From contig JASJFT010000281.1 in NCBI GenBank assembly GCA_030770425.1, positions 1,901 through 50,803 on the forward strand: DNA of 48,903 bases. Reading direction: 5' to 3'. Under the pieces are notes generated by a model. That model was not told the DNA's origin and did no database searches. It saw nothing but the letters and a program-made list of their open reading frames with translations. This document shows positions 1 to 12,556 of the stretch, piece by piece; within the stretch, counting starts at the first letter, position 1; each line of letters begins with the position of its first letter. Source of the stretch: Darksidea phi. Taxonomy: Eukaryota; Ascomycota; Dothideomycetes; Pleosporales; Lentitheciaceae. The position numbers and the translations under genes are program-made.

Positions 1-59
1 AAACAAAAAAAAAAAAAAAAAAAAAATTAAAAAAAAAAAAAAATTAAAAAAAAAAAAAA

Positions 60-107
<48 letters not shown>
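1..107. repeat. Poly-A low-complexity tract at the window start
   Basis: The first 107 bases are almost pure A, with one C and a few T. The sequence that follows (from 108) aligns base for base with 31409 onward in Gypsy copy B2. There the preceding bases are a much shorter, mixed A-rich stretch (31384-31408). The tract may therefore be an expansion, or an assembly artefact, of an A-rich stretch inside the element. No gene is present. Confidence 0.9.
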
Positions 108-111
<4 letters not shown>

Positions 112-1051
112 TACTTATTCCTAATAATCTATTAGAATAAACTATTAGTAATAAATTTAATATATATTTTCTTAAGTCTCTTTATATATAGAAGCTTATA
201 AATAAAAAAGAGATTATACTAGAAGCTACTAGTTTATATAAAATTAACTTATTAATTAATAATAGATAATTAAAAGACTTAGTAGAATAGAATATATAAG
301 ATATAATAGTAAAGAAGTTTTCTTATAAAGATTATATAAGAGTTACTCTAAATTATTTCTTTAAGATCGACTTAGATAAGCTATTCTTTAAAAGAGAGAA
401 TATTAACTATAAAATTATTCTTAAAAATAATATAAATAAGCTTAGTATAAGCCTACTTTATAATATATTCCTTAAATATCTAAAGTTACTAAAAGCTTAT
501 ATAGAAGAGTATTTAAAAAAAGACTTTATTATAACTAATAATACTAACTTTACCTTATCTATTTTATTTATTAAGAAGTTAGAAGAAAGATAGAAATTTT
601 ATATTAATTATTAAAAAATTAATATAGTTATAAAAAAGAATATTATAGCTATTCTATTAATTAAAGAGATACTAATATAATTCTTTAAAGTAAAGATCTT
701 TACTAAGCTAAATATATATTAAGTCTTCTATTATATTAGATTAGATCTTAATATAAAAGATCTTATAACTTTTAAAATATAATATAGAAATTATAAATAT
801 TATATCTTATCTTTTAGACTATATAATAGACTAGTAATCTTTTAATACTATATTAATTAAGTACTTAAGAATAAAATTAATAAGATTTATATTATATATA
901 TAGATAATATTTTAATCTACTTAGAAGACCCTCTTAAGTATAAGAAATATATAAATAAAATTCTAAATAAGCTTAAAAAGGCTAGACTATAAATTAATAT
1001 TAAAAAGAGTAAGTTTATAATTACTAAGATAAAGTTTTTAAATTTTATTAT
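108..1051 (+). mobile_element. Gypsy retrotransposon copy B1, left fragment (reverse transcriptase)
   Basis: This is the interior of a Ty3/Gypsy element, truncated on the left by the window edge. It aligns without net gaps to 31409-32352 of copy B2 (944 bp in both). In the plus strand the reverse transcriptase is readable through many stops: an FTKL-type start of the palm, then the catalytic box at 897-908 reading Y-I-D-N where active enzymes have Y-V/L-D-D, then a K-K-S-K-F-type thumb. CpA and TpG are absent, so the copy is inactivated by RIP. It ends at the duplicated site ATTAT (1047-1051), where Copia element D inserted. It resumes at 14980. Confidence 0.9.
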
Positions 1052-1240
1052 TATAAAGAAAAGAAGAGAGCTTACTAGAGCTACTTAGGAGTAAATTAAG
1101 AAGAAGATTACTATCTATTATAATAAAGAGCTTAGCTCTCTCTATATAGATCTATTAGAGTATAGGGATAATACTTCTCTAATCTATTAGAGCTTAGGAA
1201 TAGTTATTCCTAGGTACTATATAGCTTAAGTATTATAATA
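1052..1240 (-). repeat. Element D, left LTR (3' LTR in element sense)
   Basis: This 189-bp repeat matches 14786-14974 across its full length; most mismatches are C/T or G/A transitions as RIP produces. It directly follows target duplication ATTAT. It starts TATAAAG and ends ATAATA. Confidence 0.93.
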
Positions 1241-1698
1241 TACCTTTTAGATATACTATATAGTAGTATATCTACTAATAAGTTAACTAAGTATATAGTT
1301 ATAGTATATAGTACGTATATACTAGTATTTATACTAGTACTATTATTAGATAAGCTAGTTAAGCTTTCTAAATAAATACGAACTCTAGTACTTAAATAAT
1401 ATAAGTATTTACTACTTATAGATAATAATAAATACTCTATAAATTAATCTTTCTTTTTCTCTTTTCTTTAAAATAATATTATAATAGCTTATATAAGTAT
1501 TATCTTTTTCTTTAAACTCTTTCTAAACTTTTATTATAAGTTTCTCCTAGATTAGATACTAACTATTTTCTAAACTAGTACTTATTTCTATATCGTCTAT
1601 ATATATACTACTACTACCCGCTCTACTTATAGCTTAGCTACTTTAATTATCTTAATAGCTTCTAGTTATAGTTATAGTTATCTATATTATAAGTTTAT

Positions 1699-1775
1699 AT
1701 CTATATCTATATCTATATCTATATCTCTATCTATATCTATATCTATATTTATATCTATATCTATATCTATATATA
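1699..1775. repeat. ATCTAT hexanucleotide microsatellite inside element D
   Basis: About twelve units of a six-base repeat (ATCTAT, with single-base variants) run through this stretch. It lies in the 3' part of element D between the reverse transcriptase region and the LTR. Confidence 0.85.
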
Positions 1776-2399
1776 AGTCTAAGTTCTTATCTTTACTAGT
1801 ATCTACTTTTTAAAAAGGTATTCCTAGAGCGCTCTAAGTATATCCTTACTAGGGGTATATAAGATCTATACTTATAGAATACTTTAAAGAAAAGTACTAT
1901 AATTTATCTATTAGTAGCGTTTACTACTAGTACTATATCTCTAGATATAGTTATTTTATATTATAAATCTTAAGAGTATACTAGTTACTATTATTATACT
2001 TATATTAATTATATTATAGTCTTTAAGTAGCTATACTATTCGTCTACTAGCTTACTATAACTATTAAGACTAGTAATAATTAGATAAGTTATATTTCTTA
2101 ACTCTATACTAATACTATATAGAAGGTATACTAGCTTTAAACTATCGTATATATACTACTCTCTTCTAGTACTAGCTTAGAGGAGGAGAAAGAGAAAGAG
2201 AAGAAGAAGAAGAAGTAGAGAGGTAGTCTTTTCCTAGAGCTTCTAGCCCGTCGCTAGTAGGTTAAGGAGCTTCTAGGAGAGCTTATCGATCTTCTAGTTA
2301 TCTAAGTTCTAGGACTCTCTAGTAGGGCTAAGAGAGAATAAAGATTTTCTATAATCTTAAATTATAAGCTCTTCTAACTAGTTATTTCTCTACTCTTTT

Positions 2400-3560
2400 T
2401 TATACTAATATATACTTAAATATTTAATTACTTCTTAAAGTACTAGAATTATTATACTAGTAGATACTTTATAAGTCTATTTATAGGTATATTACTTATT
2501 TTTAAATAGATTACTTTAAATATATCTTTAATATACTTTTAGTATAGTTATATATTCTATATATTTATATAGTATAGCTAGATAGTAATTTACTTATTTT
2601 CTCTAATAATAAACTAAATTATCTACTAATTATCGTAGAAGATCTACTATATAATATCTAAATCTAGGGTAAATTTCTTAAAGAAATACTTAAGAGCTAG
2701 AGATTCCTTTATAATATACTTTAGGGTAAATAGCTCGGCTTTAATTATAGAGGTAGTAATAGTAGATTATCTTATAGCTTTTTATAGTATAGATTCTTTA
2801 AAGAGTATAATAATATATTTATAGAATAATTATCTTATCTCTAGATTATTTATAAATAAAGTATTTCTATATATAAGAAGTTATATACCGTTATATTTAC
2901 TATAGTCTTAATCTATAGCTTTATTATCTCTTCTATATTTCTTATAAGCTCTTTATCTAAAAGTAGTATTATTAAAAAGCTTCCTAAATCTATAAGTAAG
3001 AACTTTTTTATAATCTTATTAATATATATATTATAGACGAGTTCGATTATTTAGATTTCTTTATTCCTAATTACTCGTACTTCTAAGAACTACTTAATAG
3101 GGCTATAATCTTCCATTTTATACTTTACTTTAATCGACTTAAGAAGTACTTATATAGCTAGCTTATCTAATATATAGTATACTATAAGTATATTATCTAT
3201 ATAAAATAGAATAAATATATACTACTTCTTATTAAAGAATAGATATAGCTCTTCTATTAATACTATAAGCCCTAGACCTCTTAGAGCTTAGAAGAACTCT
3301 TTATACTATAGTAGTAGTAAGTTATATAGTCTATATAGTACTTAGTTAAGTTTAATATATTTACTAGATTCTTTAAAGCTATTAGAAAGCTTATAAAGTA
3401 TATTAGACTAGTTATTCTAACGAACGTTAAGAAAAGCTCTAATAATATTAAGCTAGTATACTTCTAGGTTAAACTATATTATAATTACTATTATTATATA
3501 AAAAGATCGTATAGCGAGTATTATAATATAGATTAACTAGATTAAATCTTTAATTTAGAG
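2400..3560 (-). pseudogene. Element D: Copia-type reverse transcriptase remnant
   Basis: Reading the minus strand through stops gives a Copia reverse transcriptase in order. A segment at about 3480-3420 resembles the family's LDV.SAFLN motif. An ALYGLR-like segment lies near 3345-3310. The catalytic box at 3203-3192 reads Y-I-D-N instead of Y-V-D-D. About 30 codons on, FLEVRVIRNKE (near 3110-3055) matches the conserved FLGIRV block of Copia enzymes. RNase H should follow toward 2400 but is not clear. The enzyme would copy element RNA into DNA in virus-like particles. Stops and the missing second aspartate make it dead. Confidence 0.82.
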
Positions 3561-5146
3561 GTTACCTTATATATAGATATAAGCTTTATACTTAATTAAG
3601 AATTTATTCTAGTTAAACTTATAGGTAAATATCTATTTAAATAGAAGTAGTCTCTATATTTATTTCTTATACTCTACTACTTTTTATATATCTTTCTTCT
3701 TAAGTATTTATATTTTCTAATAGACTACTTTTATAAATAGCTTCTTATAAGAATATATATATAGATTCCTCTATTTCCCTAGCTCTTTTAATAGATTATT
3801 ATAGTATTTATAATACTTCTTTAAAAGTATAATAACTATAATTATAAAGAGTAATATCTTATATTTTATTATAAGCTTAAGCTTTCTATCTATAGGGACT
3901 TAATCTATAAAAGCTTTATTTAGAATATTATCTAGCTAATCTAGATTACTATCTACGTTACTAAGTAGTATATATATTCTACTTCTACTACTCTTAAGTA
4001 TATTTAGATTATTAGAATCTTATTCTTATAATCTATAACTTATATATATAGGTAGTCTTTAGTTCTTCTTATTATATATATATTTAGAGGGTTATTTAGA
4101 TACTTTATCTATAATATTAGAAGCTATACTACTAGGTCGAAAGGTATCTTCTATTACGCTCTATAGTACTAAGATTAAAGAGCTAGATCTTTATAGTTTT
4201 ACTTCTTCGATATTATATCTTATATAGGGAATATAGAAATTATTTAAGAGATCCTAGCTCTTCTAGATACTAGATAGTAACTCTAGTTCTAAACTTAGCT
4301 TAGGGGATATAAGCTCTATATACTTCTTATATACTATATATATTCTTAGTAATCTACTAGCTATACTTATTATCTATATAGTTACTAGGGTCCTTATTTT
4401 CTAATTAAATAGCTAGCTATCTATCTAAGCTAGGTCTTAAGATCTAGTACTCCTAAGTTACTTCTTAGTTAACTATTAAGTTATTATAGTACTTAATTAC
4501 TCTTCTAACTATATAGTAGATAGCTCTATAGTCTTCTCTATATCTTAGTACTTACTATACTCGTTAAGAATATAAATAATTCTTATTACTTCTTCTTAGG
4601 GGATTATATTTATCTTTCTATTCTTATAAAAGAGTATTTTATTAAATATTATATTTCTCGTAGTAATTATCTAGTTAAGTATTAGAATCTATATTTTATA
4701 GATATTAGAAGCTTTATAGTCTATTAAATATTCTATATAGTTCTATAAAGTAATCTTAAAGCTTCTCTTATTATATTCTACTATATATTCTTAATTAAGT
4801 ATATAAGTATAATATCTATATATATATATACTACTTTAATCTAGATATAAATCTTTTATTATATTTCTTATATATACTAGCTCTTAGTATTAAAAATACT
4901 AATAGAACTAGGTATTTAGTATCTTATTTAGAAAGCGTAGCTTATAAGTATAGAAGGGGCTTATATTATATAGCTATACTACTATATATATAATTTTTAA
5001 CTAGAGCTTTTTAAAAAGTCTTATACTACTTCTTATTTTTATTAATTTAGTAATTATCTCTTAGCTAATATATTTTATACTACTATTAGACTCGTATATA
5101 TAGGTAGAAGAGGGCTTAATCTATATACTTTACTATTCTACCTAGA

Positions 5147-5581
5147 TATTATAACCCTACGTAACCTATAGGATACGGGGTATCCTAAGAAGGTTAGAAG
5201 CTAAGATAGGGGCTTAGTTAGTAATCTAATATTATATAATAATAATCTACTTAATCTATATCTTAGTAAATAGAGTAAATAGAGCGTAGCTAAGGGTAAT
5301 CTAGTTAATCTATATCTTAGCGAATAGAGTAAGTAGAGTAAGGTAAAGTAGAATAAATATAAGAGAGTAGGGGATCTCTTAGATTTTCTATCTTAATTCT
5401 TTATAATTAATTTTTAGTTCTTTATCTAATACTTATAAATAAGATTAGATCTTTTCCTAAGTAGTTATTTTAGTAATAGAATTTATTAACTTAATCTTAA
5501 CCTATTAGAAACTAACGATATAATAAATATTTTATTAGTTCTAATCTAGATTCTATATAAAGATACGTATAACGTATAATA
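5147..5581 (+). repeat. Element E, 5' LTR (435 bp)
   Basis: It matches 12068-12556 apart from RIP-type transitions and one 54-bp length difference. It contains two copies of an internal 54-bp unit beginning at 5244 and 5298. Confidence 0.93.
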
Positions 5582-5649
5582 TATTAACTATTCTAAACTA
5601 AGGTTATATTAATATAGTAACTCTATCTAACTTATATAATACTTCTAAA

Positions 5650-8600
5650 GAAAGTATAACTAGGACTTTAGTAATAAACTTAGCGGTCCTAATTTAGTAA
5701 TAAGTAGCTTAGATAGTTAAGTTATAGTAGACTATAATATTACTATAGAAATTACTATAATAAGCGTAAGTAGGACTTAGGACGAAGTTAAAAATCCTAA
5801 TACTAGAAAAGTATAATAGTAGAAAAGAAGATTTAAGACTATTCCTTATATAATTAGACCTATATTACTAGTTTAACTCTACTATATTTATTAGTAACTA
5901 GGATAAGATTCTTACCGTAGGTATATATATAATAGGTAGAGTAGCTATATAGATATAGTCTCTAATCGATAATTATATAGTTAACGAGAATTTCTTATTA
6001 AAGTAATACGATAAAATAAAAGTAGTATTTAAAGATTAGGATTTATTTAAGGAATAAATACGTATAATCTTTAAAGATATTAATAAGGTCTAGTAGACTA
6101 AATACTAGATCTAAAGACTAAGATAGACTAAGTTAGTAAATATATATACTACTAAATTTAAATAGCTATAGTATAAGATTAATTAGGACGATATACCTCT
6201 TATAGTCGTATACTATAATAGACTTAAGAAGCTAATTAAGAATAAGTTAATTTAACTTAAAAAATTAGACGACCTAATAAAACTAATTAAGACGATAATC
6301 TATATTAATAATCGACTATATAAATAAGTACTTAAGAAGTAAGATATTATAGAACTAATAAAAGTCTATAAAAAAGAGTAGGTAGTTTAAAAGTATAGGT
6401 TCTATAAGGATTATAACGAAATAGATATTAGTATAGTCTAAGAAAAGAAATATCTAAAGAATAAGAAATATAAGTAAGATAAGAAGCTATAGAAAGTCCT
6501 AGTAGATAAGATAAAATAATACTAAGATAAAAAAGTATATCTATATTATAGTATATAGGGATACTTCGTTAAAAAATATAGTAAAAAAAAGAAAAATATA
6601 AGAAACTAGAACGGTATTAGGTATATAAATATAATTAGATATAATAAAGAAAAAGAAACTAAGTTTAACTTAACGTCTAAGATATAGTACGATACTAGTA
6701 GGTAGAATAAGGTTAAAGAAATTATTTAATAATAAAATAACCTAGAGCTCGAGATAGAAGAACTAAAACTTAATAGACTAGATAAGGTTAATATAGAAGA
6801 TATTTTTAAATAGTTAGTATATAATAAGTATTAGAAATATAGAACTAGCTAGTATATTACTAAATATTATATCGATATAAAGAAACTAATATACGTTATA
6901 AGAGATTAAGGTTAGTAGATAATAAACTAGGCCCTAAGACTCTAAGAACTAGAAGATTATAAGGTAACCTAGAACTATAATAATATAGACTATAACGCGC
7001 TATTATAGATAAACTATATAGGAAATTATAAGTACTATACTTAATAGAAGAAGAAAACTATAATACTTCTAGGAAGTAGCTTATATATATACCTTTAAAA
7101 CGTAGAATATCTAATAGTAGGATACTATATCTATAACTATAATAACTAGACCTAGACTTATAAGGAGTAAGGATAGCTAGAATAAATTAATTACTATAAT
7201 AATAAATATAATAAGTATTTCCTAATAAAATATATTATAGGACGATAGCTATATAGACTAACTCGAGTAAATACTAAAGGATATAAATAAGATATTAACT
7301 ATAGAATTATATACTAAGAACCTAATTATAAGACTATATATTAGATATACTATAATCGATTATATATTCTATACCTAGTATAATAAGAGCTTATAGCTAG
7401 AAGGAAAGAAGATATCTTCTACTAAAATCTTAAAAGAAAGGAATACTTTATTAAATAATATAAATTATACGAATATCTAATATAGAACTAAGATAGTTTA
7501 AAGAACCTAGAGATTAGTAGATAGCTAAGGGCTTTAGATATATAGTAGGGATATTATAATACCTAGAATAATAAAAATAAGAAAGAACCTATTAATTAGA
7601 CTATACTACTATTAAAAGGGGAACTATTAGAAGAGCTAAATTAGAAAACGCCCTATAAGATTAGAAGAGTACTAGATCTAAAAATAGAATAGGTAGATAA
7701 GTTATCTATTTAATAAAATAAGACTAGAGAACTAAAGGATACCCCCGAAGAATAGAACCTCTATAATAATAAACTAAAAAACTAAATTATTATTAGCTAT
7801 ACTAAGGTTATATTAATAAAAGTATCTAAAAGACGACTCTACGAATCGTATAAGAAGGTATATAGTAACTAACTAGATTAGAAGTAGATATATAGATTTA
7901 TAAATAGAAAGTCTAAGCTATTATAGATAATAGAGTAGAGTTTATACTCTTATTATTAAAATTAGTAGAAGAATATAGGATTTCTTATTAAGTTAAAAAA
8001 AAATCTATATAAATAGACCTTAAGGATAGATTATCTATAGAATATAAAGGAGGTATAATTTACCTTAAAATATAAAAAGTAACCCTAGAGGTAGAAAATA
8101 TTAGAAATTATTATAGATTTAATATTATAGAAATTAGAGATACTAATATAATTATTAATTATAACTAGCTAGTAATATATAATTTATAGATAGATTAGAA
8201 GCTATATAAAGTACTAAACTATAAGTAAGTAGCTCGAGTTATAGGAATTAGAAGACTAGATAGATCTAGCTATAAGATCTAGTATATACCCTAGAAAGAA
8301 AGAATAGACTTAATTTTATCTTATAAGATTATAAGAATTTATAAGAAGAATCTATAAAGAGTTAATATTATTATAGTATAAAAAGTCGCGACTATATAAA
8401 AAGGACTATAACTAATAATATCTTAAGACTACGAGGAGTTCTAAGAGTTATTTAAAGAATATTTAGATATAGATTTACTAAAGTACTAAAAATAGGATTA
8501 TAAGATATATCTAGAATAAAACGCGAAGCTTAAGTCTAGACCTATATCCTTATTAATAGTAAATTAATAAGAAGAATTAAAAGAATATCTAATAAAAAAC

Positions 8601-11330
8601 TTAGAAAGAGGATATATTAGAGAAAATTAAAGCTCTATAGTATTATTAGTTTTATTTATTCTAAAGAAGAATAGAAAGTTACGACTTTATATAGACTATA
8701 AATACTTAAATAATATTATAAAGAAAAATAGATATCTACTACTACTAATTAGAGAACTTATAGACTAGTTCTAAGAAGTTAAGTAAATTATAAAATTTAA
8801 TATCTAAGAAGAATTCTACTAGATTTAAATAGTAAAGGGGTATAAGAAATATATAGTATTTAAGACCTAATATAGACTCTATAAGTATAGAGTTATACTA
8901 TTTAGACTAATAAATATACTAATAATATTTTAATTAATTATTAATAGAATATTAAATAAATACTTAGATATATTCTATATAGTATATCTAAATAATATTC
9001 TTATATATAGTAAAGGGACGCTAGAAGAATATAAAGAATATATAAAGAAAGTACTATAAAAGTTATAGTAAAATAGATTATTACTTTATCTAGATAAATA
9101 CGAATTCTATAGGATAGAAACTAAATATCTAGATTTTATTATTTCGCGAGAAGAAGTATCTATAAATCCTAAAAAAGTATAGACTATAAGGGAATAGCTA
9201 ATCCTAATATTAGTTAAGGACGTATAATTCTTTTTAGGATTTATTAACTTTTATTAGAAGTTTATTAAAGACTACTTAAAGACTATATCTCTACTTATAG
9301 AGGTAACTAAGAAGAAAAAAGGGTTTTAGTAAAACTAGGAATAATAGGAAGCTTTTAATAAGCTTAAAAGTCTATTTATATTAATATCTATATTATAGAT
9401 ATATAATCTAATAAGACCTCTTAGAGTAGAAACGAACGTATTAGACTATATACTAGGAGTAATACTTATCTAATAAGGGGAAGACGAAAAATAGAGACTA
9501 GTATTCTATTACTTATATAAGTTTAGTAAGAAAGAAGTAAACTATAATATTTATAATAAGAAACTTAGTATTATTATATTAGTATTTAAATAATAGAGAC
9601 TATAGCTTATAGGAGTTAAGTATAAGATTAAAGTAATTATAGACTACTAGAATCTTACGAGTTTTACGACTATAAAGAAACTTAATTAATAATAATTCTA
9701 ATAATTAGAATTATTAGTAGATTATAACTTTAAGATAAGTTACTAATTAGGAATACTAAATAGAGTAGTAGATACTCTTAGTAGAAGATTAAACCTTTAA
9801 GGAACTAATAAACCCGTTGTATACGAACTAGTTTTATAAAAGAAGCTAGATAGAACCTTTATATATAACTATATAAGGCTAGCTAAGATTATAGTAATAG
9901 TAAATACTAAGAGGAAATAGAGAAATAAGGTCTAAAAAACTATTAAGGATACTAATAAAATACTAGAGGGAAACGATATATACTTCGATAAGGAAGAATA
10001 CTCTACTTTAATAAATAACTTAGAAATAAGATCTTATATTCTACTAAGTCTTAGAAGAAACTTAATATAAGAAATTTATAAAAGTAAGATACTAAGATAC
10101 CTAGAAATTAATAAAATAGTTAGATATATAAATAGAGAATACCTACTTACTAATATAAGAGAGAAAGTTTAGAAAGTAATAGACGACTATTTAAAATATT
10201 TTAAGAATAAATCTAAGAGATATAAGCTCTATAAATTACTTTAACTACTAGTACTATTTATATAACTATAGACTTACGTTATAATAGACTTTATAGTAAA
10301 GTTACTACTATTATTAGAACTAGGATTAGAAAGATTATACGATATAATTATAGTAATTATAAACTAATTAACTAAGACGGTATACTTTATTCTAATAAAC
10401 GAAGTAATTATAGTAGAAAATATAGCTTATAAGGTTAAAAGAATACTTATTACTAATTATAGATTACTAGAATAGATTCTTATAGATAGGAATAAACTAT
10501 TTACCTTAAAGTTTTAGAGTATACTACTTATAAAATTAGGAATTAAAAGAAAACTATTAACTAGCTTCTATTTATAGATAGATAGTTAGATAGAACGAAT
10601 AAACTAAACTTTAAAGAAGTATCTAAAGTTCTATATTAATAAGTTATAGAATAACTAGATTAAATTACTACTAATAGTATAATTAGTATATAATAGTAAG
10701 AAGTCTATAATAACTAGATACTTATTATATTATATAAACTATAGATACGAGCTAATAACTTATAGAGATCTAAAGAATATTAAGAGTATATCTACTAGGG
10801 TAGAAGAGAAGATCTATTTAATATAAGAACTATATAAAGAACTTAGTACGTAGATAGTATATAGAAACCTTATAATAACTAAAATAGTAAATAAAAGAAG
10901 ACTTAAGGGACTAATTCTTAAGAGAGAGGATAAAGTTTTTCTTTTATAACGAAACTTAAAAACTAAATAACTATATAATAAACTAAATAATTTACAAATC
11001 GGACTATTCGAAATTAAAGAAAAAATAGGACTAGTTAACTATAGATTAAAGCTAGTTAAAGATATAAAAATATACCTAGTATTCTATATATTATTATTAG
11101 AACTAGTACTAGAAGACGCCGAAGTAGCTACTAATATCGAACTCGAAGATAAGGAATACGAGGTCGAGGAAATTTAAGAATTATAGAAGTTTAGATATTA
11201 ATAGAAATATTTAGTTAAATAAGTAGAATAGTCTACTAGCTAAAATATATAGAAACTAGTTAAGAACCTATAGGACTATTAGGATCTAGTTAAATAGTAT
11301 TACTAGAAGTACCTAGAGGTAGAGGCTTCT
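5650..11330 (+). pseudogene. Element E: Gag-Pol remnant with integrase and chromodomain
   Basis: The domains are readable through many stops. A CCHC zinc knuckle lies at 6544-6579, with Cys and His codons now Tyr (TAT or TAC). A post-protease GYNWL-like segment lies near 8150. The reverse transcriptase box at 8985-8996 reads Y-L-N-N, so both catalytic aspartates are lost. RNase H (EVNYNIYNKKL-like) is near 9530-9577. The integrase spans about 10080-10980, with zinc-binding His/Cys positions turned to Tyr and a recognisable LTKTVYFI core. A chromodomain follows at 11154-11325 (EYEVEEI, then KYLVK, then LV..YY). Gag packages the RNA, Pol copies and integrates it, and the chromodomain of such integrases binds modified histone H3. 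Nothing here can be expressed intact. Confidence 0.9.
11154..11325 (+). other. Chromodomain at the C-terminus of element E integrase
   Basis: The plus-strand reading is EYEVEEI, stop, EL, stop, KFRY, two stops, KYLVK, stop, with LVKNL and DLVK.YY further on. This matches a chromodomain: the acidic EYEVE strand, the KYLVKW strand with its Trp now a TAG stop, and the C-terminal helix. Tryptophan and glutamine codons have become stops, as RIP does. In known chromoviruses this domain steers integration to heterochromatin. Confidence 0.85.
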
Positions 11331-12067
11331 AATTATCTAGAAAAGTAGAAAAATTAGTAGACTCGTATAGTAAGGGTTACTATAGTAATATAGGTAAGTT
11401 AAAAGAAGTAGAGCGAGTAACTTTTATCTATTTTAACTTTTCTAACTTAGAGATCGAAGCTAGCTTATAATTAAGAAACTTATATTAATAGGTATTATAT
11501 TAAGCTAGTTATATATAGATATACTATTTATAAGCTTAAGTAGCTAACTCTTTATTCTTAGTAAACTCTAATTTAGATAGAAGTTAAAAGTACTCTTCCT
11601 TAGTATAAGTAAGAGACTTATTAGTTACTACTAAACTATAAGAAATATTCTAAGAGAGATATTTACTATAACGAGTTAAGAATAGTAATATCTTATATTT
11701 ATAGCTAGTAAATTAATAGTTTAGATACGATCGAGCTAGTAGTATTATATAACTAGAGTAAAGGATATAGTAGGTAAGACGAAGATAATAAGCTATAGAA
11801 GTCTTAGAACCTTTAGATATTATTAGAATTTAAAAGGAAAATAAAGAATAGAACTTAGATATCTATAAAGTAGAATATTATCTACTCTTATACCTAGATA
11901 AGAGGCGGAATAACTAGGGTACTAGACTAAGAAAAGAATTATTAATATATATACGTAGGTTACGGCGTAGTATAAAAAGAATTACTAAAGTAGTTAGACT
12001 ACTATTAAATAGAGTTATAAAAAAGAGAATATAACTTTAAAGATAAAGTTTTAAAGAGGGGAACGAG

Positions 12068-12556
12068 TATTATAATCCTACGCGACCTATAGAATATAGG
12101 ATATTCTAAGAAGATTAAAAGTTAAGATAGGGGCTTAGTTAGTAATCTAATATTATATAATAATAATCTACTTAATCTATATCTTAGCGAATAGAGTAAA
12201 TAAAGTATAGCTAAGAATAATCTACTTAATCTATATCTTAATAAATAAAGTAAATAGAATATAGCTAAGAGTAATCTAGTTAATCTATATCTTAGTAAAT
12301 AGAGTAAGTAGAGTAAGGTAAAGTAGGATAGATATAAGAGAGTAGGAGATCTCTTAAGTTTTCTATCTTAATTCTTTATAGTTAATCTTTAGTTCTTTAC
12401 CTAATACTTACGAATAAGATTAGATCTTTTTCTAAGTAGTTATTCTAGTAATAGAATTTATTAACTTAATCTTAATCTATTAAAAACTAATAATATAATA
12501 AATATTTTATTAGTTCTAACCTAGATCCCGTATAAAGATATATATAACGTATAATA
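12068..12556 (+). repeat. Element E, 3' LTR (489 bp)
   Basis: This is the partner of 5147-5581. It is 54 bp longer because an internal unit occurs three times (starting 12165, 12219 and 12273) rather than twice. It is followed directly by target duplication CTAGA at 12557-12561. Confidence 0.93.

Larger units (their letters stand above)
5147..12556 (+). mobile_element. Chromodomain-bearing Ty3/Gypsy element E nested in D
   Basis: This is a complete but RIP-inactivated chromovirus of 7.4 kb. Related LTRs (5147-5581 and 12068-12556) bound it and CTAGA is duplicated outside them (5142-5146 and 12557-12561), so it landed in the Copia element D. LTR ends read TATTATAA..ATAATA, the RIP form of TG..CA. 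On the plus strand the order is Gag with a zinc knuckle (about 6544), protease region, reverse transcriptase, RNase H, integrase and a C-terminal chromodomain. E lies inside D, so it is younger than D. Confidence 0.95.
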
